From positions 1,251,029-1,315,028 of the forward strand of contig JADGEX010000001.1 in the NCBI GenBank assembly GCA_016744135.1: DNA of 64,000 nt. The letters are read 5' to 3'. The DNA is from Pseudodesulfovibrio sp. (GTDB lineage Bacteria > Desulfobacterota > Desulfovibrionia > Desulfovibrionales > Desulfovibrionaceae). Positions 45,418-55,269 of the stretch are shown one piece after another; within the stretch, counting starts at the first letter, position 1; every line of letters begins with the position of its first letter. The notes under the pieces are model-generated. The model did not search any database, was not told where the DNA came from, and saw only the letters and a program-made list of their open reading frames with translations. Made by a program: the position numbers and the translations under genes.

Positions 45418-48400
45418 TCATCCTCTAAACAAGTCGGCAGCAGTCTTCAATTCCTGACAAAGCGGAGAATCTTCTCCACAATTGGCAAGGACAAATTCGG
45501 CTGTCACAAGAACTTTTTTCCAACGGGGCTTCTTGGGCAAAGTTTCTTCATCAAGGTACTTGTCCAAAGTCTGCGTTCTAAAATACCCATCTCTCTCCAT
45601 GTAAACATTCCATAGACCGGATTGTTCGGCCATATCAGCCTTTGTGGAACCGATTGATTCGACCCAACAGTCAACAGCCAAATTCATGACCGTTACGGCC
45701 AAAGACCGCTTTTCATCAACCGTGCCCAACGACATTCGCGAACTCATCTCTTCAAGCAACAGATCAAGAGATTTTAAATCGTCCAGCGCTACCTGCTGAT
45801 TTTTTACATCACCGGACTCGAGAGAAAGAATGGTTTCCTCCAGACTCACAAGTCGTTGACGATTTGAATCTAGCGCCTCATACAACTGCGTGGAAATGGA
45901 CACGGCGTGTCCCATGTCCATGGGACCAACCGGTCGAACAATCATTAGGCACAAAGACTCTTCTTCAATCTCCATCTGCGTCACCCAAAAGGAGACCTTG
46001 AGTTCACGACCTTCACTGGCAAAGACTACGACATCATCTACCTGACTCGGCAAATCGGACGCCGCTGATTGAAGGTGGACGGAATCAAGCAAAGCCGCAC
46101 ACTGCTGCGCCTCGACATTAACCAGCAATGACGCAAGAGGGCGGCCAAGCATGGTATCGGCAACATTTCCGGTGAGCACTTCAAAAGGATGGTTGCAAAA
46201 GGCAATCTCGTTACTCAAATTCACGCCGACAATGGCATCATCCAAAGAATCCAAAATCTTTGCCAACTTCGCCTGCATGAACCGAAGTCCGCTTTCCGTT
46301 TTCCGTCGAAGTTCAACTTCCCGCTTCAATGCCACATTCTCTTCCAACGCAGCATAGGCCTCTTTTAACTTAAGTTGTGTCGCAACGCGCGCTCCCAACT
46401 CCTCTCGTGAAAACGGTTTTGTAAGATAGTCATTCGCACCAGCGGCAAAACCTTTGATAACATCTTCAATACGATTCTTTACGGTCAACAAAACTATAGG
46501 TAAAACCGAGGCCGGATATTCCTTTCGCAATTCACGACACACCGCATACCCGTCCATAGCCGGCATCATGACATCCAACAGTACCATATCCGGCTCTTTG
46601 CCATTTTTAATCATCTGCAATGCCATAGATCCACTCTCAGCCGTTCGAAAAGAGATTCCGGCAAGATTCAGAATGGATGCAACCACCTGCAGATTAACAG
46701 GCTCATCATCCACCACCAGAACCTTATATTCCCCGTCTGAAGACAAAGCGTGACTCTGTAAGGATTCAACCGTCACGAGAGCTGACGAATTCATCCCTTC
46801 CATGGGAGAATCAACAAGAGGAAAGACCTCTGGCGTGGTGGACAGCGAAACGGTTGAATCGCCGGAAGAAAAGGCGTCTGCCAAAGGCAGGGAAAAAGAA
46901 AAGGAACTCCCGACACCCTCTTCAGAAATAACCGCAAGTATTCCGCCATGCAGTTCCACAAGATGACGGGTAATGGAAAGCCCAAGTCCTGCCCCACCCG
47001 AACGGGAAGTACTCCCCTGAGCATATGCATCGAAGATCCGCTCCTGATCCTCGGCTGAAATGCCCATTCCAGTGTCTGTAACAATGATTTTTGCGATGCC
47101 TTCATGAGATTCGGCTGAAACAATGATCTGGCCGGCCTCAGTAAACTTGAGACTGTTTCCAACCAGATTAAACAATATTTGTTCAAGACGATCAGGATCA
47201 GCTTTCACTGCGGGAAAATCCATTGGAATGGCATTAATCAACAAAGTATTGCCATCACGTTTCAATGCTTCGCCCAACGCGAGAACTCGTCGCACAGCGG
47301 CATATGGCTGAACAGACTCGACCCGTAACACAACATCACGATGCTTCAATCGAGAAAGATCGAGCACATCATTAATAAGCTTTGAAAGCCGTTTACCGCT
47401 ATGCACGACAACCTTCAACTGTCTGGCTGTCGTACTGGATAAATCCGCCCCCCCCCTGGCAAGCAGAGAGTCAGCGATACCGACCATCCCGGCCAGTGGC
47501 GTTTTCAATTCATGCGTTGTGTTGGCGAGGAACTCATCCTTCAATCGGTCCAACTGCACCAGGCGAACGTTGGTCATTTCCAATTCTTCAGAAAGAGCCT
47601 CCGTCTGGGCAAATGCATTGGAAAAACGGAATGCGAGATAAAAGGCGTAAGAAAAAATGAAAACAAAAACCCCAAGAGGACGAAGTGAGGCTGAATTAAT
47701 GATGTGCAAGTCAAAAAACAGGTCAACCAATTCCGAGAACACCAGGGCGAGGTAGCCGACAACAAGTATTCCGACCCCTCTTTCTCTGCGAAACAAGTCA
47801 ACGGCAAAACAGCAAAACATATAAACCAACACGAGACTACTAACCCAAAAGTATAAAAACAACACGACATCATACGCATTGGGAGGCGTTATGAGAATAT
47901 ATGCGACATAGAGCAGACCGATGCCCCAATACACACGCTCCATGAGCCAACCATATTTTTTGGGAAACAACCGATGATAAAACATCAACATCAATGGAAC
48001 GGTCACCCCATACGGCAACACGGAACAATTGATATACCATTCCCACGAAAGGGACGGGATCAATATGGTCGCCAAAAAGCCGGATGAAGGACTAAAAAGA
48101 ATGGCAACACACCAAAACAAACAAAACAGTCCGAAATAAAAATATTCTTTCCCGGACTGACGCATACAAAAAAGAGCAATATACAATAAACTCAGGCAAA
48201 AAACGGCGCTTGCCATACACGCACCGAGAAGCCGAGGTAGAGTGTAAAAATCAAGAATTTGCTGAGAAGTACCGAGAAATATATCGCTATTCAAACCGCC
48301 TTGCGCGTTGTGATAATTAGAAACGCGAAGCTCGATTTCCATAAGCCGCCCTGATATCGGGCACTCAGCTATCACGTAATGCCGCATGGGATTTTCGGAT

Positions 48401-48867
48401 CCAAAACTCTTACCGAGAGTTCCGCTCGACGCTCTCTTTATCCCGTTAATCCAAACCTCACAGACCGACATGCCACCCGTGACAAGAATGGCCATCTGCT
48501 CTGGATAATTTGAGGGCATATTGAAACGAAGACGATAAATCCCGTTGCCCTTCGAGCTCAACACACGCCCCTGGGCAGTCTGCCCCTCCCACAGTCCAGG
48601 CACATGAAAACGATCACTTCCTTCGAAGCCATTCGCTTGTGTCGAAAGAAAACCCTCGTCCTGCCCCCTCCACTGAAATCCCCACTCTCCGAAAAGACGC
48701 ACAGGCCCGTCACTGTCAAAATCCCATGACGAAAGATCGATGGCGCCACCGAAAGCCCGCGGGGCCTGCTCTTGCGGAGTGCATCCGAAAAAAGCCAACA
48801 ACACAACTGCGATCAAAAGGATAAAACGAACCGAAGCCAAATGTGTTCCATTTCTACGCAGCGTCAT
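45418..48867 (-). CDS. Hybrid sensor kinase/response regulator with 7TMR-DISM sensor
   Basis: This 1149-aa protein has an N-terminal hydrophobic segment with a lipobox-like AFFGC and a DISM-type carbohydrate-binding-like extracellular region (about 35-200). Seven or so membrane helices (about 205-410) follow. HisKA has FLANTTHELKTPLAGMVG and the HATPase has DTGMGISAEDQ and GGAGLGLSITR. A receiver domain lies at about 690-815 (LLDVMMPAMDGY with phospho-Asp, TKPFSREE). A PAS-like segment (about 845-950) and a helical C-terminal region follow. It likely senses a small ligand or cell-surface glycan. No output regulator lies nearby. Confidence 0.9.
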   Translation of the reverse strand: MTLRRNGTHLASVRFILLIAVVLLAFFGCTPQEQAPRAFGGAIDLSSWDFDSDGPVRLFGEWGFQWRGQDEGFLSTQANGFEGSDRFHVPGLWEGQTAQGRVLSSKGNGIYRLRFNMPSNYPEQMAILVTGGMSVCEVWINGIKRASSGTLGKSFGSENPMRHYVIAECPISGRLMEIELRVSNYHNAQGGLNSDIFLGTSQQILDFYTLPRLLGACMASAVFCLSLLYIALFCMRQSGKEYFYFGLFCLFWCVAILFSPSSGFLATILIPSLSWEWYINCSVLPYGVTVPLMLMFYHRLFPKKYGWLMERVYWGIGLLYVAYILITPPNAYDVVLFLYFWVSSLVLVYMFCCFAVDLFRRERGVGILVVGYLALVFSELVDLFFDLHIINSASLRPLGVFVFIFSYAFYLAFRFSNAFAQTEALSEELEMTNVRLVQLDRLKDEFLANTTHELKTPLAGMVGIADSLLARGGADLSSTTARQLKVVVHSGKRLSKLINDVLDLSRLKHRDVVLRVESVQPYAAVRRVLALGEALKRDGNTLLINAIPMDFPAVKADPDRLEQILFNLVGNSLKFTEAGQIIVSAESHEGIAKIIVTDTGMGISAEDQERIFDAYAQGSTSRSGGAGLGLSITRHLVELHGGILAVISEEGVGSSFSFSLPLADAFSSGDSTVSLSTTPEVFPLVDSPMEGMNSSALVTVESLQSHALSSDGEYKVLVVDDEPVNLQVVASILNLAGISFRTAESGSMALQMIKNGKEPDMVLLDVMMPAMDGYAVCRELRKEYPASVLPIVLLTVKNRIEDVIKGFAAGANDYLTKPFSREELGARVATQLKLKEAYAALEENVALKREVELRRKTESGLRFMQAKLAKILDSLDDAIVGVNLSNEIAFCNHPFEVLTGNVADTMLGRPLASLLVNVEAQQCAALLDSVHLQSAASDLPSQVDDVVVFASEGRELKVSFWVTQMEIEEESLCLMIVRPVGPMDMGHAVSISTQLYEALDSNRQRLVSLEETILSLESGDVKNQQVALDDLKSLDLLLEEMSSRMSLGTVDEKRSLAVTVMNLAVDCWVESIGSTKADMAEQSGLWNVYMERDGYFRTQTLDKYLDEETLPKKPRWKKVLVTAEFVLANCGEDSPLCQELKTAADLFRG

Positions 48868-49048
48868 GAGGAGTTCCCGGAAGCAGTATGTTCTATGTGG
48901 TATGAGTCTTCATCATGTGACCCGCCCTCATCATTATGTCTAGTCTTTTCAAATCAAAAGGTTAAAAAAAATAGCACACACCAATTGTATGCTCTGTAAT
49001 AAGCAAACACAGGATTCGGGCAAATCAAATAAGATGAAAACGACGCTA

Positions 49049-49093
49049 AAAAAAATAAGAACTACGGCCAAAATAGGAATCTTGGCCGTAGTT
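49049..49093 (-). terminator. Minus-strand terminator of the aconitase X operon
   Basis: A stem AACTACGGCCAA / TTGGCCGTAGTT (49060-49071 and 49082-49093) with a 10-base loop. On the minus strand it is followed by CTTATTTTTTTT. Confidence 0.9.
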
Positions 49094-49104
49094 AAATAAA
49101 CGTA

Positions 49105-49530
49105 TTATGCTGTGAGGGTAATCTCGCCAGCAGTGCTGTCGACTGTCGCCTCACCCGCCTGACTGAGGATTTCCATGCCTGCTTCATTAACACAGACAAC
49201 GGGCATTTCCTTTTTGTAAAACTCACGCATAACCAACGGACCAGTCAAAAGGACCGTGTTGGTGCGAAGATTCACCAAAGCCTTTGGCGCTTTGCCAACC
49301 CGTGCCAGTTCGAGCAAGACCAATCCAGCCCCGCTGGACCCCTTGCCAAAAGGGAAGACAAGGATTTTATCGGCCATTGACTGCCCGTATTGGTCGCTCA
49401 ACGGATCTTGAATAATGCCGTTTTCAGGATCAACACCACCAATAAAACTCAATGGCTTGCGAGAAAACAAAATTTTACCGGCCACTTTCCCTTTGACAAC
49501 ACCTTTGCACTCAATTGTGGTTAATGCCAT
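49105..49530 (-). CDS. Aconitase X small (swivel, DUF126) subunit
   Basis: The 141-aa protein has the DUF126 fold: GKVAGKILFSRKPLSFIGGV then the GKGSSGAGLVLLELA motif with conserved Ser and Gly. It pairs with the large subunit encoded just upstream, whose gene it overlaps by 10 bases. In AcnX enzymes this swivel domain completes the active site. Bacterial homologues dehydrate cis-3-hydroxy-L-proline; archaeal ones dehydrate mevalonate 5-phosphate. Confidence 0.9.
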   Translation of the reverse strand: MALTTIECKGVVKGKVAGKILFSRKPLSFIGGVDPENGIIQDPLSDQYGQSMADKILVFPFGKGSSGAGLVLLELARVGKAPKALVNLRTNTVLLTGPLVMREFYKKEMPVVCVNEAGMEILSQAGEATVDSTAGEITLTA

Positions 49531-50777
49531 GATTTCGCGCTCCTTTGCATTGTGCCGGCAACAGCAGTTTCAACACAATCTTCAAGACTTCCATACACCG
49601 GTTTAATTCCGCTATACGAAAAACAATATGTGCTAAATTTGCCGGAGTTACTCATAATCCCAGTAAAATTCCATCGGTCAAACGGCGAAGACATAGGGCA
49701 GCCGTCGGTGTAAATTTTCACACCGCAACGCCGCAAAGCCTCGTACATCCCATTTTTTTCCATGTGCTGTTTATTACAACGGTTGGTAAAAGCCCAAAAC
49801 TCCATCGATGAGTGAACCGTTCGCCCTGCAAACGCTGTCAACAAGCTCTCACACTCGGCATGAGAAAGATGAGGGCAGCCAACAGTAACCATATTGATTT
49901 CCTTGGGAGAGGAGTTGCTCATGCGTTCTTCTGATTCACGAAGACGTTCAGGAGTGACGATCACCACATCCTTGGGCTTTTTACCGTGAAAAGCCATTTC
50001 GAGAGTCTGCGCTTCTGGAGTCAGTCCGATAAGATGGAACAACCCCACACCGCCGGAAGAGGCGGAAGTCGCCGAGAATCGCTTCAGGCCATCAATTTTA
50101 CTATGAAGAGGCAGCCCTTCCATTGCGCCAATCCGGTCGCCGACGATTTCACCATGTACATACCCAAGCATGTCATAAATGGCGTCATCTAAAAAATCAT
50201 CCTCTTTAAATCCTTCAAGTTTAATAAGGACTTCCGCTTTACGATTTTCAGGACAATGCAAACCTTGATAAGGAACTCGCCCTGTCAAACCAGCACAAAG
50301 ATCAAGTAAGCCGGCATACCGCTCAGTACGGGCCCCGATGATAGAATTCACATAGTTCGTCGCGTTTGATTCTGCCCAGGCAACTTGTTCACCAAAACGA
50401 GGCACAAACCCCGCAAAATAGGGAGCGCAAGTCCATGAAGCAGAAGCGCCAAGGGAAGTGTGCGCTTTTTCGATACGTTTATGGATTATGTATAATTCAG
50501 GATCAAATCGTTGCTCTTGCCACTTTTCCAAATCCATCAAACACGAATTCAACGAGGTCGGTACACAAAATTTTCCTCCCAGGTCGACGAGATGTTCCGC
50601 GAACTCCAAAGCGGCAAGTCCGCTATACCAAGCGCTGTCATCATGGACCATGGAAATGGAAATCATCTTTTCCGCCCCCATGGTTTCACCAAGGTCGGTG
50701 AGAATACTCATCCCGATCCGTGCGGCCTCACCGAAGTCTCTATTCAACAAAGACTTGTCATAATCGGTTAAATACAT
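49521..50777 (-). CDS. Aconitase X large (catalytic, DUF521) subunit
   Basis: The 418-aa protein matches the AcnX catalytic domain: ISMVHDDSAWYSG at the start, the mid-region ESNATNYVNSIIGARTERYAG with conserved Ser/Asn, and a Cys-rich C-terminal half (TVGCPHLSHAECE, YTDGCPMSSP). Cysteines in the C-terminal half are placed to hold the Fe-S cluster. As the two parts are separate genes, this is a split type. A role in hydroxyproline breakdown is likely because the cell is a bacterium, but a mevalonate role is not excluded. Confidence 0.9.
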   Translation of the reverse strand: MYLTDYDKSLLNRDFGEAARIGMSILTDLGETMGAEKMISISMVHDDSAWYSGLAALEFAEHLVDLGGKFCVPTSLNSCLMDLEKWQEQRFDPELYIIHKRIEKAHTSLGASASWTCAPYFAGFVPRFGEQVAWAESNATNYVNSIIGARTERYAGLLDLCAGLTGRVPYQGLHCPENRKAEVLIKLEGFKEDDFLDDAIYDMLGYVHGEIVGDRIGAMEGLPLHSKIDGLKRFSATSASSGGVGLFHLIGLTPEAQTLEMAFHGKKPKDVVIVTPERLRESEERMSNSSPKEINMVTVGCPHLSHAECESLLTAFAGRTVHSSMEFWAFTNRCNKQHMEKNGMYEALRRCGVKIYTDGCPMSSPFDRWNFTGIMSNSGKFSTYCFSYSGIKPVYGSLEDCVETAVAGTMQRSAKSWH

Positions 50778-50832
50778 TCCTTATTTCTCCTTACATTATA
50801 TACCATGAAACATCTGTTGGTGTTTCTGGATA

Positions 50833-50849
50833 TGGCAGGCAGCGTCCCA
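50833..50849 (-). promoter_or_regulatory. Candidate sigma-54 promoter of the aconitase X operon
   Basis: On the minus strand TGGGACGCTGCCTGCC keeps GG and GC 10 bases apart, with three departures from the consensus (C-to-G, T-to-C and the optional last base). The predicted start lies about 45 bases before the large-subunit ATG. Confidence 0.4.
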
Positions 50850-51548
50850 CCCGATTTCCAAACAACCTTCACCAAATACGGCGCCTTTCACGACACTGTT
50901 TCAAACAGACTATATTTTTTGCTCAAACCATCGTACCGAATTAAGACACATCGTTCCATTTATTGAATATATTAACGTCCTTCCACTTTTGTCAACCAAA
51001 ATCAAAAAGCCCTATCGCAAGCAATACTCATTTAAAATCATATAGTTAAACATATTGTGGCGGCCTGTTTCTAACTCTTACTGTGCACAGGAGCACCATG
51101 ACAATTCTCGGTTGATTCTTAATTTATTTTCTCTCTCCACTGCTCATTTCTTTTAAAAAAAAGGCCAATAGGATATCACCTCATTCCCTGCAGCACGCAA
51201 ACGTTCTTTCAAATATTCCATGTAAAAAAACTTAAAAGAAAAATCTTCTAAGCCTTTACTTTCTTGTGGTGGAGCTGAGGAAAATCAAGCCCTCATCATC
51301 TTGAATAGCATTTTACACTCCATTATTGAGACGTTCCATCCTTTTTTGGCAGCATACACAGCATCATAAAACCATTATGAATGTCTGTCTGCAGCGCTCT
51401 AATCGTGTGCTTTCGGTTTTTCAACGAGTTTGATGTACACATAAAAAAACAACTTAAAACATCAGTAGTGACTCAAGGAAACGGATCTCATTTTTAATCA
51501 TCCTGAAGCGCGGTTTTCATTGGCTCGACAGCATGCTACTTAAAACTC
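50850..51548. other. Gene-poor stretch upstream of the LuxR gene
   Basis: No supported gene is seen. On the minus strand 51280-51375 reads YDAVYAAKKGWNV, which has a faint GGDEF-domain C-terminus flavour but is preceded by a stop. A degenerate hairpin at about 51226-51262 resembles the window's other terminators with mismatches. These may be decayed remnants. Confidence 0.3.
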
Positions 51549-52763
51549 ATGGATGACTCGAAAACACAGACCATAACACTGACCGAGCCTAGCGATGTTG
51601 TCGCAGTCTTGAATGACATCTTTCTCTATACGGACAATCATGGATTAGTGGTTAAGTCTAATGGTGCCAATTTTACATACCTTCCCAACACAGAAAAATG
51701 TGGACTTTTTTTCTGGGAAGCATTGCCTTTGAACACAGATTCTCTGGAAAACACGTTAAATAAATACCCCCCTCTCGAAGTTCGGGAAATTTTTTGTGAC
51801 AACCACAATAGCTTTCTGCTTAGGATCCTCCCATTACCTTCAATAGACTCCTCGCAAAACGGTTTTGTCATCGCGGCCACAGACAATCGCCCAGTTGAAG
51901 CTCTCTGTGAAAACTATGAAGAACGGCTTGAAAAAAAGACAATAGCATGGTCGGATTCAATTACATTGTTCAACGCTTTCTTTGACACAGCGCTGGATGC
52001 AACGTTTCTTCTTGATGAAAATGGAGAAATCGTTGCAGCAAACAAGGCAGCACAAAAACAACACGTTAAGTCAGAGCAAGCTTTAACCGGTGAAAATTTC
52101 AAACGATTGGTGGGGAGACGTTTTTACGCAACCCTTCGCAACTCCATGCACACGCTTGATGCACAGGCAACGTGGACGGGAAATATTGTGGCCATTGATG
52201 GAGATGGGGAAGGATTTCCTGTAGCGGCCACTCTGCGCAAAATTGTTTTTTCCAACTATTCTCTCTTTCAACTTATTCTTCATGATCTGACTGCCCATGT
52301 GGAACTCAAAGAACATCTGCAAGAAAAACAAGCCGAAGTGAAGGAAAAGGATATCGCCCTTAAACAAGTCATTAACTCGGTGGAAAAAGACCGTCAGGAA
52401 ATGCGCGAACAATTAACCAGCCAAGTCAAGAAACAGATGCTTCCAGCCCTGGAACGTCTCACCTCTTCAGACACCCCGGAAGTGCGAGAAGGATACAAGG
52501 CTGTGATTGAGGACCAATTGGTAGATATTGCAAATGACTCATCTGGTGAATTTGATTCAGAGTTATTACGTCTATCACCTCGTGAAATGGAAATTTGCCA
52601 ACTTGTTCAGCTTGGTAGAAGTGGAAAAGATATCGCACAGCTTCTCACGATGTCGTTTGAAACAGTTCAAACTCATCGAAAGAACATACGAAAAAAGCTT
52701 GGGTTACGAGGATCAAAAGTACCATTATTTACCTATCTTCGCCAAAAGCCCTCACTCTCATAA
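51549..52763 (+). CDS. PAS-LuxR family transcriptional regulator
   Basis: This 404-aa protein has a PAS-like segment around residues 135-250 (ATFLLDENGEIVAANKAAQ, then LFQLILHDLTAH), a coiled-coil linker (about 255-320) and a C-terminal LuxR/FixJ helix-turn-helix (about 340-395; LSPREMEICQLVQLGRSGKD, VQTHRKNIRKKLGL). It probably senses a small ligand or redox state. No kinase gene is adjacent. It lies just upstream of the proVWX operon and is the obvious candidate regulator. Confidence 0.9.
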   Translation: MDDSKTQTITLTEPSDVVAVLNDIFLYTDNHGLVVKSNGANFTYLPNTEKCGLFFWEALPLNTDSLENTLNKYPPLEVREIFCDNHNSFLLRILPLPSIDSSQNGFVIAATDNRPVEALCENYEERLEKKTIAWSDSITLFNAFFDTALDATFLLDENGEIVAANKAAQKQHVKSEQALTGENFKRLVGRRFYATLRNSMHTLDAQATWTGNIVAIDGDGEGFPVAATLRKIVFSNYSLFQLILHDLTAHVELKEHLQEKQAEVKEKDIALKQVINSVEKDRQEMREQLTSQVKKQMLPALERLTSSDTPEVREGYKAVIEDQLVDIANDSSGEFDSELLRLSPREMEICQLVQLGRSGKDIAQLLTMSFETVQTHRKNIRKKLGLRGSKVPLFTYLRQKPSLS

Positions 52764-52909
52764 TTCAGGTATTCCTGATTAATTCAACCCCATCACATCC
52801 ACTTGTTGGTCGTGTGTAGAGTCGTTTTCATAAGTAGTAAAAACACCTCGCATCACACCGAAATGCCATTCCTGAAGAGCCACTAAAGACCGTAACACTC
52901 GCCCCCCCA

Positions 52910-52923
52910 TCGGGTATACCCGA
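52910..52923. promoter_or_regulatory. 14-base perfect palindrome upstream of proV
   Basis: TCGGGTATACCCGA is a perfect inverted repeat about 270 bases before the proV ATG, followed by more ATACCC-type elements up to about 52950. It is a candidate operator for the PAS-LuxR protein. Confidence 0.45.
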
Positions 52924-53193
52924 ATACCTGAAACATACCCTATACCCCCCCTTGATAGAAACTGTTCTGGAATATAAGATTAATGAATTGAAAATGCACC
53001 TTATTGGTTTATTTTCATATTCCCCAATATCTTATGTATATACCAAACCCAACATAACACCCTCGACTCTAACGAACGACAAAGGCCCCAGCTGCCTAGC
53101 GAGAATGAGTCGAATGTGCTGCTCGGCAATTCAGATGAAAGTTGAACAACCTTCATCCTTGGCGGGCGTGCAATATTGAACTATGGAGAATTA

Positions 53194-54411
53194 ATGGAAA
53201 AAATTCGCGTTGAAAATCTTTATAAGATATTTGGCAATAAGCCTCAAAAAGCTCTAGACATGCTTAATGATAATCATGACAAACAGTCTGTCTTTGATGA
53301 AACCGGCATGACTGTAGGTGTGAACAATGCCTCATTTGCTATAGAAGCAGGAGAGATATTCGTCATCATGGGACTATCCGGTTCGGGCAAATCCACCATT
53401 GTCCGCATGCTCAACAGACTCATCGAACCGACCGCAGGCCGTGTTATTGTTGACGGACAAGATGTAACAGCCATGAACAATGAGGAATTGGTCAAATTTC
53501 GACTCCACAACATGAGCATGGTTTTCCAGTCGTTTGCACTTATGCCCCACCAAACGGTTCTTGATAACGCCGCATTCGGGTTGGAATTGGCCGGAGTAGA
53601 AAAAGAAAAACGTTACCAACGGGCTCGTGAAGCTCTGGCGCAAGTCGGACTCACAGGTTGGGAAGACCAATACCCAGATCAACTCAGTGGTGGTATGCAA
53701 CAGCGCGTTGGACTGGCTCGCGGTTTGGCTGTTGACCCGGACATACTGCTGATGGATGAAGCTTTTTCCGCTTTAGATCCACTCATTCGAACCGAGATGC
53801 AAGACGAATTGCTCAAGCTGCAGGAAGAACAGGAGCGCACTATTGTTTTTATCTCTCACGATCTCGACGAAGCCCTTCGTATTGGCGACCGAATAGCCAT
53901 CATGGAAGGTGGCAATGTCGTGCAGGTGGGCACTCCTGATGAAATTTTACAAAACCCGGCAAATGATTACGTTCGGGCATTTTTCCGAGGCGTGGACCCT
54001 ACCAATGTCATCAGTGCCGGGGATATCGTAAGCGATACGCACCCAACCATTGTCATTACCAAAGAAGGCAGCCTCCGCACGGCCCATGAGATCCTCAGCA
54101 GAAGTGAACGTGAGCATGGCTATGTTCTCGACACAAAGCATCGTTTACTTGGCGTCATCTCATCAGAGGAGATTAGGGAAACTTTGGAAAAAGGGATGCC
54201 GGACCAACCAATCAGCCAAGCGTATATCGATGATGCTGAACCGGTAAATTTTGATGAATCAATGCAGGATATCCTTCCGATGATCGCATCCAGCCCTTGG
54301 CCTGTCCCAGTAATAGATGCCGACGGCGTCTTTAAAGGAGTGGTTTCCAAAAACCGATTTCTGCGAACGCTGCACTATGCGGAAGAAACTATCCATAAGT
54401 CGGGAGCATAA
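53194..54411 (+). CDS. proV: Betaine/proline ABC transporter ATP-binding protein with CBS domains
   Basis: The 405-aa protein has Walker A MGLSGSGKST, the ABC signature LSGGMQQRVGLARGLA, Walker B ILLMDEAFSALDP and His in FISHDLDEALR. A C-terminal region from about 290 holds two CBS-type segments, as in osmotically regulated ProV/OpuA. The start ATG at 53194 has GGAG 5 bases upstream; an upstream TTG at 53176 has none. The permease follows 2 bases after the stop. Confidence 0.93.
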   Translation: MEKIRVENLYKIFGNKPQKALDMLNDNHDKQSVFDETGMTVGVNNASFAIEAGEIFVIMGLSGSGKSTIVRMLNRLIEPTAGRVIVDGQDVTAMNNEELVKFRLHNMSMVFQSFALMPHQTVLDNAAFGLELAGVEKEKRYQRAREALAQVGLTGWEDQYPDQLSGGMQQRVGLARGLAVDPDILLMDEAFSALDPLIRTEMQDELLKLQEEQERTIVFISHDLDEALRIGDRIAIMEGGNVVQVGTPDEILQNPANDYVRAFFRGVDPTNVISAGDIVSDTHPTIVITKEGSLRTAHEILSRSEREHGYVLDTKHRLLGVISSEEIRETLEKGMPDQPISQAYIDDAEPVNFDESMQDILPMIASSPWPVPVIDADGVFKGVVSKNRFLRTLHYAEETIHKSGA

Positions 54412-54413
54412 TA

Positions 54414-55244
54414 ATGTTTGAAGAAGCGATAATTCCTCTTGATCAATGGGTTACCACCCTTGTCGACTGGCTTGTGGACGACTATAGGGAGGTTTTCCAG
54501 CTCCTTAAATGGCCTATTGAGCAAATGCTCAACGGATTTGAACACGGACTTACAAGTCTGCATCCGCTCATTGTTATTCTTATTATTGCGCTTGTGGCAT
54601 TAAAATTCTCCGGGAAACGACTAGCGGTTTTTAGCTATTTGGCAATGCTCATAATAGGATTTCTGGGACTTTGGGAAGACGCCATGGTGACTTTGGCCAT
54701 GGTCTTGTCATCAGTAATTGTCTGCACAATATTGGGTGTCCCCCTCGGAATCATGGCTGGTCGAAGCGACCATTTTGAAGCAGCACTCAGACCAGTGTTG
54801 GATGCCATGCAAACCACGCCAGCGTTTGTTTATCTAGTTCCCATTGTCATGCTCTTTTCCGTGGGTAACGTGGCTGGTGTTCTTGCGACCATTATCTTTG
54901 CATTGCCCCCTATAATAAGACTGACTGGATTGGGAATACGACAAGTTCACCCGGAATTGGTCGAAGCTGCTCAAGCCTTTGGAGCCAGCCGTTGGCAAGT
55001 CCTAATTAAAGTACAAATTCCCCTTGCTTTGCCGACCATTTTGGCTGGCCTGAACCAAACTATAATGATGGCGCTTTCCATGGTGGTCATTGCTGCACTC
55101 ATTGGCGCTGGCGGCCTTGGCTCCCCGGTTATTCTCGGTCTGAACACCTTGGATATAGGCCGTGCTGTGGTCGGTGGCGTCGGTATTGTGCTCATGGCAA
55201 TCGTGCTGGATCGCATCACCCAATCAATTGCTCAAAAAAAGTAA
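54414..55244 (+). CDS. proW: Betaine/proline ABC transporter permease
   Basis: The 276-aa permease has about seven membrane helices and the binding-protein-dependent transport loop EAAQAFGASRWQVLIKVQIPLALP, the EAA motif that docks on the ATPase. It sits between proV and proX. Length is shorter than E. coli ProW but normal for one-domain OpuAB-like permeases. Confidence 0.93.
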   Translation: MFEEAIIPLDQWVTTLVDWLVDDYREVFQLLKWPIEQMLNGFEHGLTSLHPLIVILIIALVALKFSGKRLAVFSYLAMLIIGFLGLWEDAMVTLAMVLSSVIVCTILGVPLGIMAGRSDHFEAALRPVLDAMQTTPAFVYLVPIVMLFSVGNVAGVLATIIFALPPIIRLTGLGIRQVHPELVEAAQAFGASRWQVLIKVQIPLALPTILAGLNQTIMMALSMVVIAALIGAGGLGSPVILGLNTLDIGRAVVGGVGIVLMAIVLDRITQSIAQKK

Positions 55245-55269
55245 TACAAATAGAATCTGAGGAGGTTCC

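Noticed and set aside
51280-51375. Minus-strand peptide YDAVYAAKKGWNV resembling a GGDEF C-terminus
   Set aside because: Only a dozen residues match loosely and a stop precedes them; chance cannot be excluded.
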